From IMG/VR virus record IMGVR_UViG_3300022745_000119, positions 1 through 31,238 of that record: DNA of 31,238 nucleotides; one strand, given 5' to 3'. This DNA is from a virus. A program made the translations under genes and the position numbers. Within the stretch, counting starts at the first letter, position 1, and each line of letters starts with the position of its first letter. Shown here in pieces: positions 1-7,321 of this stretch. The notes beneath the pieces were generated by a model. The model had not been told where the DNA came from. It saw only the letters and a program-made list of their open reading frames with translations, and did not search any database.

Positions 1-346
1 TTACCCTACTGGTATCGGTCGCATAGTCCGGCAACAAAATCATATCAGGGCTATCGCCGGGTATGTTAAAATACAACACAATGTCTTTGAAGTAGCCCTC
101 TTCGGATTGCAGGGCGGCAAACGCACTTTCGCGGTGGTGTGGACTAATACGGTTCTCGTACATTCGCCATGCGTCGCGCAACGTTTGTATATGGTTCTCG
201 CGCACGCACAGGGAGATAACATCTTTGACTTCCAGATTTCTGGGCTGGAAATGTCTCGCCGCCCGGTTGGCCATATTGCGAATTTCTTCACCGATAAAGG
301 GCGACAAGTTACGGAAGACAAGATCGGGTGCTTTAGTTACAGCCAT
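1..346 (-). CDS. Hypothetical protein, C-terminus cut by window edge
   Basis: An open frame of 115 codons starts at ATG 346-344 and runs off the left edge without a stop. The product begins MAVTKAPDLVFRNL and contains several Arg/His-rich helical stretches; I recognise no family. The start is chosen because AGAGG lies 6-7 nt upstream inside the phage's start-associated palindrome (347-366, gene strand GTTACC...GGTCTAAC). It is the most downstream visible gene of the leftward block. The codon pattern is consistent with coding, and the overlapping plus-strand frame is a shadow. Confidence 0.75.
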   Translation of the reverse strand, partial: MAVTKAPDLVFRNLSPFIGEEIRNMANRAARHFQPRNLEVKDVISLCVRENHIQTLRDAWRMYENRISPHHRESAFAALQSEEGYFKDIVLYFNIPGDSPDMILLPDYATDTSRV

Positions 347-368
347 GTTAGACCTCTGTAGGTAACAA

Positions 369-638
369 CTATTTGGGTATGCACTTCCACTCTAGTTCGC
401 GAATACCAGTCATGGGGAATGGGATCTGGCGTACCAAACCGCGCTCAACACCAGTGCGCCCTAGATCAGAATTCATAAGTGCATCGGCGAGGCGCCTGTA
501 GCGGGAGATAATGTACTTAAATTCAAAGCGCCGAAACGCTATGTCTTCGGGAGTGCGAGCTATGTAAAGCACTACGCACCAATCTCCCGTGCCGTAACCA
601 GCATTGCCAGTATACATAAGCGGTTTGGGGCGACTCAT
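369..638 (-). CDS. Small Trp-marked paralogue family protein (member A)
   Basis: Eighty-nine residues with no known family. It belongs to a paralogue group defined here: an N-terminal strand W-x-hydrophobic3-Y-x-R (DWCVVLYIAR, about residues 19-28), a middle helix, then a second strand followed by a Pro-containing turn and a C-terminal W-[KR] (PFPMTGIRELEWKCIPK). The start ATG overlaps the stop of the upstream member in an ATGA junction. The Shine-Dalgarno GGAAGG lies inside the perfect palindrome TACCTTGGAAGGTA (647-660), which is itself the coding sequence of the upstream member's C-terminus. An in-frame TTG at 656 is a less likely start. Role unknown. Confidence 0.8.
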   Translation of the reverse strand: MSRPKPLMYTGNAGYGTGDWCVVLYIARTPEDIAFRRFEFKYIISRYRRLADALMNSDLGRTGVERGLVRQIPFPMTGIRELEWKCIPK

Positions 639-898
639 AGAGCATTTACCTTCCAAGGTATTTCATAAAGTCGGTATGCTGCGGGGCGTCGGCACGTTAC
701 AGCTATTTCGTATGGTGCGTTCGGCCAATACTTTGGCATAAGGTGTGGTAAGCGTGCTGTATTTACTTCCCTACCGAGTACCCAATAATTAGTATGTCGC
801 ACGTAGATGACAATTACCCAGTCACGAGAACGTTCTTCTTCCCATTTTTGATAAGCTCGCGTGCGGGATTGGTCTCTAGTTATCCAGTTAGATCGCAT
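635..898 (-). CDS. Small Trp-marked paralogue family protein (member B)
   Basis: Eighty-seven residues in the same family: DWVIVIYVRH strand near residue 26, then YEIAVTCRRP, then the C-terminal YEIPWKVNAL. The start ATG (898) lies within the last codons of member C and is preceded by GGAAAG. The C-terminal PWKV is encoded by the Shine-Dalgarno palindrome that serves member A. Members A, B and C form a head-to-tail tandem triplet with overlaps of 4 and 11 nt, so they look co-translated. No function can be assigned. Confidence 0.8.
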   Translation of the reverse strand: MRSNWITRDQSRTRAYQKWEEERSRDWVIVIYVRHTNYWVLGREVNTARLPHLMPKYWPNAPYEIAVTCRRPAAYRLYEIPWKVNAL

Positions 899-1157
899 CT
901 ACTTTCCATGGTATTTCTACGATGTCGCACATTGGGAACGGAATAGAGCGCACGACGTAGATGGTGTCTGTGTATACCCGGCGCCTTTTGCTTTCATAAA
1001 ACGCTGTCGCGGCTTCTTTGTATGTATTCTCAACACCACGAAACCTGAAAAAGCGTTGGGGCGCACCACGAGTATACGCAACAATAGCCCAGTTATACCG
1101 ACCCCCACCAGTGTAAGCATAAACAGCAACGCTGCCGTCTTTATTAAGCTGTGCCAT
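888..1157 (-). CDS. Small Trp-marked paralogue family protein (member C)
   Basis: Eighty-nine residues: NWAIVAYTRG strand near residue 22, a helical middle (YKEAATAFYESK), then IYVVRSIPFPM and the C-terminal VEIPWKVDAI. Its PFPM segment matches member A and its EIPWKV matches member B, the clearest internal evidence of paralogy. The start ATG lies inside the last 14 nt of the VWA-protein gene. The ribosome site is weak (CGAG), so translation is probably coupled to the upstream gene. Confidence 0.8.
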   Translation of the reverse strand: MAQLNKDGSVAVYAYTGGGRYNWAIVAYTRGAPQRFFRFRGVENTYKEAATAFYESKRRRVYTDTIYVVRSIPFPMCDIVEIPWKVDAI

Positions 1158-2400
1158 CGCTCGGTATCTCGATAACGTCGCCCCAAGGATAACTTTTTTG
1201 TCCGCGCTTAATGTTACCCCAGATCACCGGGTAGTCAGGCTGTTGCGTTGGGAAATCGCCGTCACCATCGGTAAGGTACACCAGCGCGTCAATGTCCTCG
1301 ACACCTTCTTTCTCTAGGTATTCGAACGGCGGCACAAACGATGTACCCCCACCACCCACCATGCCCTTATACCGAGCCTGCACCAGATCTATTTCATCTG
1401 CGACCTCGATTACTTCCTTAATTTCGGCATCGCACCAAATCAAGATAATACGCCGCGGCTTGAGGTCAGCAAGCAAGCCCGACATTTCCGCAAAGAAGCG
1501 GTCTTGCAAGGACTTAACCATGAAAATAGAGCCAGAGCTATCGCCCACGATTACTACTGTGCCAGCACCATTGCCCGAACGAGAGGGCGCAAAGATATCC
1601 CGAGCCAGCAAGCGCCGGTCGGCACGGCGGTAGTCATACCCACCTGACCCCACCTTGCGGGCAAACACGCCAAAGATTTGGTCGGTCCAACTAACATAGG
1701 GATCCAAGAATTGCTCAAAGAACTTGGTCATGGCAGCGCTGCCGTCACCGCGAGACGTCTGCTCCTTGGTGATTTGCGCTGCCGCAGCAATGGCGTTCTT
1801 CCACGTCTGCGGTGAACGCTGTTGGTTGGGTTTACCTCCGGGGGCTTTACCCGGCGCCAAGTGCTGATCGAAACCACCACCGGGAGGCTGCTTGTTCTTC
1901 TTGTAATGCTTGGCGTACACGTCCACCCAGTTATCGTTCTGTGTGGCGATCTTCGGGTCATGCAGCCACTTAGGGTCGATTTCACCGATCTTGGACTGAA
2001 CGAGCACGTCGTTGATAACGTAGTCCATGTAGACGTTGGCTTGCGCTGGATCGTACGGCAGATCCTTGCCGGGGGCGACGTTCACGTTGCCGAGCGCTGC
2101 AAGCTTAGCGCCGACGCCGCAGTGATCGAAGATACCGTGAGAGATTTCGTGAGCGATAGCAAACACGCGCTTCCACAACGGAAGCCCGAAAAAGAATTCC
2201 GGATTGGCCATGATGCAGTTGCCATCGGTCGCCATCGTCGGCAGATCTTTGGTCCAGAAGAGCATGTTATCGTCGCTCTTCGGGTTCATCATGGTCTGGA
2301 AGATATGCGTGAAGCCCGGCGCCTGCCAAAGCAATGCAGACCTAGTTTGCTCCCAAGCTTTCTTCTGAATAGGATCAAGAGCAATCTCAACGAATTCCAT
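1144..2400 (-). CDS. Metallopeptidase-like / von Willebrand factor A protein (DUF2201-type), MoxR partner
   Basis: A 418-residue two-part protein. Residues 1 to about 200 contain HEISH (84-88), a HExxH zinc motif as in the DUF2201 putative metallopeptidase domain. Residues from about 280 form a VWA-like domain with a MIDAS: DSSGS (287-291), the Thr of GGTSF (353) and the Asp of TDGDG (378). Such proteins are known to pair with MoxR AAA+ ATPases as chaperone or metal-insertion modules; the MoxR gene lies at 3395-4528 in the same leftward operon. The start ATG follows TTGGAGGGTAACAG, a copy of the start-associated hairpin. The gene overlaps its neighbours by 14 nt on both sides. The phage role is unknown. 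Confidence 0.9.
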   Translation of the reverse strand: MEFVEIALDPIQKKAWEQTRSALLWQAPGFTHIFQTMMNPKSDDNMLFWTKDLPTMATDGNCIMANPEFFFGLPLWKRVFAIAHEISHGIFDHCGVGAKLAALGNVNVAPGKDLPYDPAQANVYMDYVINDVLVQSKIGEIDPKWLHDPKIATQNDNWVDVYAKHYKKNKQPPGGGFDQHLAPGKAPGGKPNQQRSPQTWKNAIAAAAQITKEQTSRGDGSAAMTKFFEQFLDPYVSWTDQIFGVFARKVGSGGYDYRRADRRLLARDIFAPSRSGNGAGTVVIVGDSSGSIFMVKSLQDRFFAEMSGLLADLKPRRIILIWCDAEIKEVIEVADEIDLVQARYKGMVGGGGTSFVPPFEYLEKEGVEDIDALVYLTDGDGDFPTQQPDYPVIWGNIKRGQKSYPWGDVIEIPSDGTA

Positions 2401-2683
2401 CTGTTACCCTCCAAGGTACTGGCACTTTGCGCGACCAGAACGGCGCTGTCTCGAACGTTACAAAATGTCGATCTAATTTTATGGACGAACGCCAATATTG
2501 GCCAAATTCAGAAGTATACCATGCAAATGCGTCTTTCGGGCTGGCACGCCACAAAGCAATATCGTGGATGTAAAATATATTGCTGTGCAACAGCAACGGG
2601 CGCCACGCTACTAGCGCAGTCCAACCCCTGACCTCATAGGCGCTACCTGCGTAGCACCCATCTTCATAACGAGCTAACGCCAT
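2387..2683 (-). CDS. Small Trp-marked paralogue family protein (member D)
   Basis: Ninety-eight residues, Trp-rich: GWTALVAWRP strand, ALWRASPKDAFAWYT helix, HFVTFETAPFWSRKVPVPWRV end. The helix 'SPKDAFAW' and the 'APFWSRK' turn match member E (TPMHALAW, APFYSRI), so D and E are the closest pair. The C-terminal PWRVTDGIR is encoded by the hairpin and Shine-Dalgarno of the VWA gene, which starts inside this gene. No clear ribosome site of its own; the start ATG overlaps the end of member E by 10 nt. Confidence 0.78.
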   Translation of the reverse strand: MALARYEDGCYAGSAYEVRGWTALVAWRPLLLHSNIFYIHDIALWRASPKDAFAWYTSEFGQYWRSSIKLDRHFVTFETAPFWSRKVPVPWRVTDGIR

Positions 2684-3057
2684 GATAACAACTCGATGCG
2701 GGAATAAAAAGGCGCTCGGCGTATAAGCAAAAGTCTATTGTCGGCTGGCACAAAATTGCGGAGCGACCAAGCAAGCGCGTGCATTGGCGTTCCGCACCAC
2801 GCCCCTATATCTTCTAGGTAGTATTTATCGCTGCTACGTCGGCAAGGCCCATAGCAACACACGGCCCACTGCATCTGATCGGGCTGGCGCGTAACCACGG
2901 TACCGTGTTGCCAATGGTCACGCTTGGATTTTGTCACGACGTCTATGCCCCAAATAGATATTACATTGCGCCAATATATCTTGCGAAAATCAATGTATTC
3001 GTAGGCCGCAACCATTTTGCGGCCCGCCTCTTGTTCTAGCTCTGTGCGTGTCGGCAC
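2674..3057 (-). CDS. Small Trp-marked paralogue family protein (member E)
   Basis: 127 residues. An extra N-terminal helical region (about 60 residues) precedes the family core: QWAVCCYGPC, TPMHALAWSLRNF, LLLIRRAPFYSR, ending LLSWR. GTG at 3057 is taken as start because GAGGG of the start-associated element (3058-3075) lies just upstream. An ATG one base pair earlier is in another frame and stops after seven codons. Several Cys and Trp residues are present but no recognised metal motif. Sits between the MoxR-side small gene and member D. Confidence 0.75.
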   Translation of the reverse strand: MPTRTELEQEAGRKMVAAYEYIDFRKIYWRNVISIWGIDVVTKSKRDHWQHGTVVTRQPDQMQWAVCCYGPCRRSSDKYYLEDIGAWCGTPMHALAWSLRNFVPADNRLLLIRRAPFYSRIELLSWR

Positions 3058-3071
3058 ATTACCCTCGTGGG

Positions 3072-3353
3072 TTAGAGCACCTTGTCTTCTTCGTCAGCTA
3101 CCACAGGTGTGCCGTCTGCCGACGCGACAAGATCGCCGACATCCTTAGCGGCATGCTCGATGTCCTGCTGACCTTCGATGAAGTCATCGCTGAACAGCTT
3201 GATGTCAGCCTTGTTCTGAGAGGATCCCGCCAAAATCAGCGTGAGGGCATATACTTCCTGACACGCCTTCTGCATGAGCTTCTTCACCGTGTCGAAGACT
3301 TCGGGATTGTCCGCCACCACCCGGACCTGCATGGTGAATTCTTTCTGAGCCAT
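3072..3353 (-). CDS. Hypothetical acidic protein between MoxR and VWA genes
   Basis: Ninety-three residues, beginning MAQKEFTMQVRVV, predicted mixed alpha/beta with an acidic tail (VVADEEDKVL). The start ATG follows AAAAGGAATAC, a normal Shine-Dalgarno without the hairpin. I recognise no domain. Its position next to the MoxR ATPase suggests it could act with that module, which is inference from neighbourhood only. The stop TAA lies immediately before the hairpin that serves member E. Confidence 0.8.
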   Translation of the reverse strand: MAQKEFTMQVRVVADNPEVFDTVKKLMQKACQEVYALTLILAGSSQNKADIKLFSDDFIEGQQDIEHAAKDVGDLVASADGTPVVADEEDKVL

Positions 3354-3394
3354 CGTAGTATTCCTTTTGGTTGGTAGTTACCTGCGCGGGTTAA

Positions 3395-4528
3395 TTACCC
3401 GATAGCGTTCATCAGCGCCGTGTTGCCCTTGACGAAGGCGATCATGGCCGGGTCAAGGATAAGCCGGTGGTCGCGCTTAACGGCGGCCTTGGCGAACGTG
3501 ATATGATATTCAGGAGGCATGTGCTTGATGTACTGGCACACTGCCTTGGCATCCTGCGCCTTGAGGTGATAGGCACATTCGTAGGCCACCAGCATCTTCG
3601 CATCAGGCCGCGACGGCACGGGCGTACCGACCGGATCAGCAACGATCTGCTCGTAGTCGGGGGTCTCATATCGCATCTTGAGGTGCGTCACCAACTGCAG
3701 GGTGACCGCCTCGCCAATCACGCCAGCGACCATGCTCTGCACGATGGCGCCTTCTTCGGCGTTGGCGTCCAGTCCATAGGACAGGCCGGGATCCTTGCCC
3801 GCGGCCTTCATACGCTCGTTACGGGCTTCCAGAAGGCGGATAGCGGCCACGTACGAACGAGGCGTGCAGTACGGGCCTTGTTCCTTGGGGATTTCGCCCG
3901 AGAAGATAAGCTGCGGATACTTCTTGGCAAAAAGCGTGAACACCGGCTTGATACCCTTGGCCGTCGCCCAGTTCTCCCAGCTTTCGAAGTCGGGCTCGAC
4001 GCTCAGCACGCCGCGCCTGTTGATGATGAAGTCGAAGTCCTTCGTAGAACCCGACCGATCCTTGGCCCTGTTGGACGCGGCGATAACGTGCACGTTGGGG
4101 CCGAGCCAGTGCGGGCCGATGCGCTTCTTAAGCATAAGCTCAGCCGCGGTCTTCTTGACGTCGGGCTCGCCCTTGTCACGTTCGTCGAGCAACAGCACAG
4201 CCTTCTTGTAGGAGTTTAGCGGCTTGCCCTTGCGGCACAGCATCCACGGCGGCGTGGTGTACTCACTAACAAGCACTTCGTGCATGTCGCCGTTGTGATC
4301 CGGAAGCATGCGCTTGACCGGCACCATGTACCCCATGAGGTCAATCGGGGTGTAGGTCGCCAAGAACGCGATGCCGAAGCCCCACTCAAAGCCGTCGCGC
4401 TGCGACCACTTCTCGACGAGCGCTTCGATAGCGTCGGACTTACCGAGGCCCGGAGAACCTTCCAACTCGACCGTGACGTTGGCCGCGAAGTAGTTCTCGA
4501 TTTCTCGTTCCATCTGTCGGATAAACAT
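3395..4528 (-). CDS. MoxR-type AAA+ ATPase
   Basis: 377 residues with Walker A GSPGLGKS (24-31), Walker B LLLDE (112-116) and a sensor-1 Asn in VIAASNR (153). The compact N-terminus directly before Walker A and the TPIDLMGY segment fit MoxR-family ATPases that act on substrates with VWA partners. The matching VWA/HExxH protein is at 1144-2400. The start ATG follows AAAGGAACACGA. An incomplete hairpin copy (4557-4575) sits further upstream, overlapping the end of the preceding gene. The target of this module in phage infection is unknown. Confidence 0.92.
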   Translation of the reverse strand: MFIRQMEREIENYFAANVTVELEGSPGLGKSDAIEALVEKWSQRDGFEWGFGIAFLATYTPIDLMGYMVPVKRMLPDHNGDMHEVLVSEYTTPPWMLCRKGKPLNSYKKAVLLLDERDKGEPDVKKTAAELMLKKRIGPHWLGPNVHVIAASNRAKDRSGSTKDFDFIINRRGVLSVEPDFESWENWATAKGIKPVFTLFAKKYPQLIFSGEIPKEQGPYCTPRSYVAAIRLLEARNERMKAAGKDPGLSYGLDANAEEGAIVQSMVAGVIGEAVTLQLVTHLKMRYETPDYEQIVADPVGTPVPSRPDAKMLVAYECAYHLKAQDAKAVCQYIKHMPPEYHITFAKAAVKRDHRLILDPAMIAFVKGNTALMNAIG

Positions 4529-4564
4529 TCGTGTTCCTTTGTAACAAAGAGTTGGTAGTTACCC

Positions 4565-4960
4565 TTAGGGGTTGGGAGCCGTCATCTGGCCAAGGGTGTA
4601 ATCCAGATAGGGCTTGATATTTTCGAGGTTCCACGTTGTGAGCTTCATGGTCTTGAGGTCTGTCTTGTTCATTTCCCGCACGATTACCTCAAGGGGTGCG
4701 TGCTGATTGGCCTGCAGGATCGGCGTCATCGCCGCGCATACTTTGCTGTAATGCTCGGCGACACGCTTGCGGGCGACGATAGTCTTTTTCTCGCGTGCTG
4801 CTGCGCTCTCAACGCGCGGCGCTGCGTACCGGCTGGGCGCAGGCTGCTGCTCGTTGGTCTTATCGCTGAGTGCCAGCACCGTGCCGAGTTCACCAAACTT
4901 GGCCATAAGATCAGGTAGTGACTTAGTAGAGACGAGCTTAACTAGGTAAGTGCGTTTCAT
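4565..4960 (-). CDS. Hypothetical basic protein
   Basis: 131 residues, starting MKRTYLVKLVSTKSL. A low-complexity Ala/Arg/Lys linker (about residues 45-70) separates an N-terminal part from a helical C-terminal half rich in Leu and Lys. No known domain recognised. The start lies inside the last codons of the upstream family member; GGAAGG of that gene's W-K codons serves as ribosome site. The C-terminal Pro-Asn-Pro-stop is encoded by a partial copy of the start-associated palindrome. Confidence 0.8.
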   Translation of the reverse strand: MKRTYLVKLVSTKSLPDLMAKFGELGTVLALSDKTNEQQPAPSRYAAPRVESAAAREKKTIVARKRVAEHYSKVCAAMTPILQANQHAPLEVIVREMNKTDLKTMKLTTWNLENIKPYLDYTLGQMTAPNP

Positions 4961-5249
4961 CGTTAGCCTTCCAGTTGATGGGGTAAAGGTATTTGGTCGG
5001 TTTTTGGGATACCAAAATAAAAGGCCAGTCCCGAAGAATGCCTTTTTTAGAAGCTGCCGCGATTTCGTAGGCAGTTTTTAGTGCGTACGTACCCCTATCG
5101 CGCACTTCTTCAAACCTGCGGCGATCACCATCCCACTTGTAATAAGCGACGTACCACCCGAAATCGGTACGGGTGCCTTCCAAGATCTTAGTTGACGACG
5201 ATGTTTGCCTTGGTGCGCCAGAGTTTAGCTTTGGTACGTTCGTCGGCAT
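4938..5249 (-). CDS. Small Trp-marked paralogue family protein (member F)
   Basis: The family core is clear: GWYVAYYKWD strand, LKTAYEIAAASKK helix, FILVSQKPTKYLYPINWKAN end. The start is uncertain. ATG 5249 has AAGGAG 10 nt upstream but overlaps the upstream gene by 62 nt. A TTG at 5183, just after that gene's stop, would be tighter but lacks a ribosome site. With ATG the product is 103 residues. The terminal NWKAN codons carry the Shine-Dalgarno of the next gene. Confidence 0.65.
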   Translation of the reverse strand: MPTNVPKLNSGAPRQTSSSTKILEGTRTDFGWYVAYYKWDGDRRRFEEVRDRGTYALKTAYEIAAASKKGILRDWPFILVSQKPTKYLYPINWKANDETHLPS

Positions 5250-5418
5250 TGTCGTAGAACTCCTTGTCGATGCGCAGGAGGTTTTTAACGGTGTCAAAAT
5301 CAGCAACGGTGCCGGGTGGAAGCTCGCTGCTTGCCACGAAGCGCTTTAGGAGCGCACGACCGAACGCATTGGGTTCGGGCGCGTTGTATATGGTACCGCC
5401 TGCTTTTACATATGCCAC
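5188..5418 (-). CDS. Hypothetical protein, GTG start
   Basis: Seventy-six residues, beginning (V/M)AYVKAGGTIYNAPEPNAFGRALLKRF. No recognised domain; charged helical C-terminal half. The GTG start is supported by AAGGGGT in a complete copy of the palindrome (5421-5439). Codons for GGTIYN contain an 11/12 match to the repeated 12-mer TGTGTATGGTAC (5385-5396, read on the plus strand). Confidence 0.8.
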   Translation of the reverse strand: MAYVKAGGTIYNAPEPNAFGRALLKRFVASSELPPGTVADFDTVKNLLRIDKEFYDNADERTKAKLWRTKANIVVN

Positions 5419-5422
5419 GTGT

Positions 5423-5665
5423 TTACCCCTTAAGGTTACTTTGCCAGTCGATTAGATGCACGCGCGTCGGCGGTGTGCGGGGCCACACTATCAACATTGC
5501 GTCTTCTATTAAAAACGAATGGTGGTCTTTGGGCTGTTTATTTTTACCGAGCGCAAAAGCATCTGCGTAAGTGTTGGGCGAAATCGCACCGTTTATAATA
5601 GTCCAACGCCCCCTATGTGACCATCTATACCAAGCCCACCACCAAATTCTAGGGTATGTCGCCAT
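5423..5665 (-). CDS. Small Trp-marked paralogue family protein (member G)
   Basis: Eighty residues with six Trp in the first 24: IWWWAWYRWSHRGRW, then SPNTYADAFALGKNK (helix), FLIEDAMLIVW, and the C-terminal HLIDWQSNLKG. In this member the W codon lies outside the ribosome-site palindrome, which supports conservation of Trp at the protein level. The last codons (NLKG-stop) are the palindrome itself (5421-5439). The start ATG follows AGGAAGTG and overlaps the upstream gene by 17 nt. Confidence 0.78.
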   Translation of the reverse strand: MATYPRIWWWAWYRWSHRGRWTIINGAISPNTYADAFALGKNKQPKDHHSFLIEDAMLIVWPRTPPTRVHLIDWQSNLKG

Positions 5666-6113
5666 CGATCACTTCCTGTAAGCGCTCGATAATATCGTCA
5701 ATGGTAAACGCTACCTCGGTATCTCCAAATATGCCACCGCCAGCATTCAGCACGTCTTCTACTTTGGAGCCAAACAAGTAATCGACTTGGCTCTCAGTAA
5801 AGCCAAAGAACTGCTGCATGGCGCCCATACCCACAAGCATAGGGCCAAGCTGCGGTTCCCCGTGCAGGGGATATTTGTCAAACGACCGGGGTGTGTGCTG
5901 TCGCGTGCCAACAACAAAATGCGCGCGCAGCCCTAACTTCTTGAAGGGCTCGTGCTCCGCGGCGTACCCCCCGAGGCAAGCAGCCTTGCGGACCTTGGTA
6001 GGATCTTCTTCGTAGCTGTCAAAAGTAAACCAGTGATCGTGGTTGTAAGGGCGACCTTCGGCTTTGATTTGCTGAACAAGCCGCATTAGCTCAGCTACAA
6101 GAATGTCGTTCAT
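5649..6113 (-). CDS. Hypothetical protein
   Basis: 154 residues if started at the ATG that overlaps the preceding stop (ATGA junction at 6110-6113). A longer in-frame start at 6161 would overlap the upstream gene by 52 nt and is less likely. Contains DHWFTFDSYEEDP and a His/Arg-rich centre, then a short FTESQVDYLFGS helix segment. No family recognised. Ends in IDGDIP, codons shared with the start of member G. Confidence 0.78.
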   Translation of the reverse strand: MNDILVAELMRLVQQIKAEGRPYNHDHWFTFDSYEEDPTKVRKAACLGGYAAEHEPFKKLGLRAHFVVGTRQHTPRSFDKYPLHGEPQLGPMLVGMGAMQQFFGFTESQVDYLFGSKVEDVLNAGGGIFGDTEVAFTIDDIIERLQEVIDGDIP

Positions 6114-6262
6114 TTCACTGTCGTATTTACAGTGAAGAAACCAGCCCAAGCAGGGATCCAATTATAGATGCCAGAAGGCGACGTGCGAAACACGCGAATT
6201 CTGTTTTGCCAACGCAACTCTAGGTGGTCGCGTTTTGATTTTTCAATTTCCTTATCGGTCAT
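6110..6262 (-). CDS. Small hypothetical protein (50 aa)
   Basis: Fifty residues beginning MTDKEIEKSKRDHLEL with an aromatic C-terminal half (IYNWIPAWAGFF). The start is strongly supported: TTAGGGGGTAAC immediately precedes the ATG (palindrome 6263-6278). The stop overlaps the next ATG. A conserved-looking 'RWQNRIRVFR' stretch faintly recalls the Trp family strand but is not enough to include it. Function unknown. Confidence 0.75.
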   Translation of the reverse strand: MTDKEIEKSKRDHLELRWQNRIRVFRTSPSGIYNWIPAWAGFFTVNTTVK

Positions 6263-6276
6263 GTTACCCCCTAAGG

Positions 6277-6672
6277 TCAGTCAGGCCAGATCATCCGCAC
6301 GAGTTTGTTTTTCTCGCGGGCATAGCGGACAGTGCTCCACGTCCCGCTGCGTAGCTCTTCTTCGCGCGACCTTGGGCACGCCACAAGGCCAGCGCAGGCG
6401 TCAACGATAGCCCGGTTACGATCCAAGTACGGCAGCGGATCGAGCGTAATGTCGCCCGGGCAAAACATGCGCAGCTTTTCGTCGCTAGGTGGGTGGATAA
6501 CTACTTTGCACTGCGGTGCATACTTGCGTACTAACTTATGCGCTTCGGCGTCGGCGCCCACACAGTCGCCGTGGTGAAACTCGATAATCTTGCCCTCGGC
6601 AAAAAGATTAGAAAGCCGTGCTTTCTGCAAGAGCGTAAGCCCGTCGCGCGTGCCGGTAAATCCAACGATCAT
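6277..6672 (-). CDS. SLOG-fold nucleotide-binding protein (YspA/cpYpsA-like)
   Basis: 131 residues spanning a single SLOG (Rossmann-like) domain. Visible motifs are GFTGTRDGLT near the N-terminus, FHHGDCVGADAEAH in the middle (the family's G-x-GAD-x-x-H motif) and GTWSTVRYA near the C-terminus. Proteins of this family bind nucleotides or nucleotide-derived ligands and are frequent in phages, where the function is usually unproven. The start ATG overlaps the preceding stop (ATGA). The stop TGA lies 14 nt before the next start, the space filled by a start-associated element. Confidence 0.85.
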   Translation of the reverse strand: MIVGFTGTRDGLTLLQKARLSNLFAEGKIIEFHHGDCVGADAEAHKLVRKYAPQCKVVIHPPSDEKLRMFCPGDITLDPLPYLDRNRAIVDACAGLVACPRSREEELRSGTWSTVRYAREKNKLVRMIWPD

Positions 6673-7118
6673 AGTTTGGGCCTGTTGGCTGGGGGTGTGC
6701 GCTCATACCAGAACCCGAACTCTTCCTTGGTCTTGTCCATGTTCAGGCACTTGTCGCGGTGCTTTTCCTTGAGGGTCTTGGTGAGTTTATCCGCGGCCAA
6801 CTGCAGGGCGCCAAGCTCCGCGTTGATATATTCGTCGACCACGATAAACTCAAAGTCTTCCCGGCACGTGAAGACAGCCCGGAAAGCTGGCGATAGGGCA
6901 GGCTTGGTGGTCAGGCTACGCAAGCGCTGGTACCAAGAATAATACGCCTTGGCCAAGTTAGACGTCGCACCAAAGTACATGGCGCGCGTCGGCTTGTGGC
7001 GAACGACGTAGATCCCGGGGATATTGTCATACTTACCCTGTAGGGTACAGCGCACCCACTGTGTAGTAGGCTTATCGGGCGTGCCCCATGCGCTCGGAGC
7101 AAATTCAATTGGCGGCAT
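6669..7118 (-). CDS. GIY-YIG domain protein
   Basis: 149 residues with PGIYVVRHKPTRAMYFGATSN at about 33-53, the GIY...Y-x-G pattern of GIY-YIG nucleases, followed by an Arg/Tyr-rich helix and an acidic residue (FEFIVVDEYINAE). A C-terminal charged region could bind DNA. It could be a homing endonuclease or a phage repair nuclease. It resembles the gene at 18924-19256 in the first 50 domain residues. The start ATG is inside GTACCATATG, a variant of the repeated 12-mer. A hairpin element copy lies in its coding sequence (7032-7048). Confidence 0.75.
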   Translation of the reverse strand: MPPIEFAPSAWGTPDKPTTQWVRCTLQGKYDNIPGIYVVRHKPTRAMYFGATSNLAKAYYSWYQRLRSLTTKPALSPAFRAVFTCREDFEFIVVDEYINAELGALQLAADKLTKTLKEKHRDKCLNMDKTKEEFGFWYERTPPANRPKL

Positions 7119-7302
7119 ATGGTACTTTCTTTTTTAACTCAGCCTCGCGTGCAGTTTGTCGACGCTCGCACGAGATACAGCTAATTATCTTCTTGTGCTC
7201 GACTGACCAAGTAACGTCTGCACCTTTCCAGACCCACGCGCCACAGACACAAGTACCTCGATACTTGGCCGCAACGCGTGGGAATAAAGGATCTTTACCC
7301 AT
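7105..7302 (-). CDS. Small zinc-ribbon-like protein
   Basis: Sixty-five residues with C-x-C (TCVCG, about residue 18) and C-x-x-C (CISC, about 43), spaced as in a treble-clef or zinc-ribbon; the second half is Lys/Arg-rich. This could be a nucleic-acid-binding or HNH-like remnant, but no HNH His is evident. The start ATG is preceded by AAGGATACCCCC. The same arrangement (AGGATAC..ACCCCC-ATG) precedes the gene at 17109. Overlaps the GIY-YIG gene by 14 nt. Confidence 0.75.
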   Translation of the reverse strand: MGKDPLFPRVAAKYRGTCVCGAWVWKGADVTWSVEHKKIISCISCERRQTAREAELKKKVPYAAN

Positions 7303-7321
7303 GGGGGTATCCTTATCGGAA

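Noticed and set aside
1822-2631. 269-codon plus frame over the VWA gene
   Set aside because: Antisense shadow; the minus frame has clear HExxH and MIDAS motifs.
3467-4219. 250-codon plus frame over the MoxR gene
   Set aside because: Antisense shadow of a gene with Walker A and B motifs.
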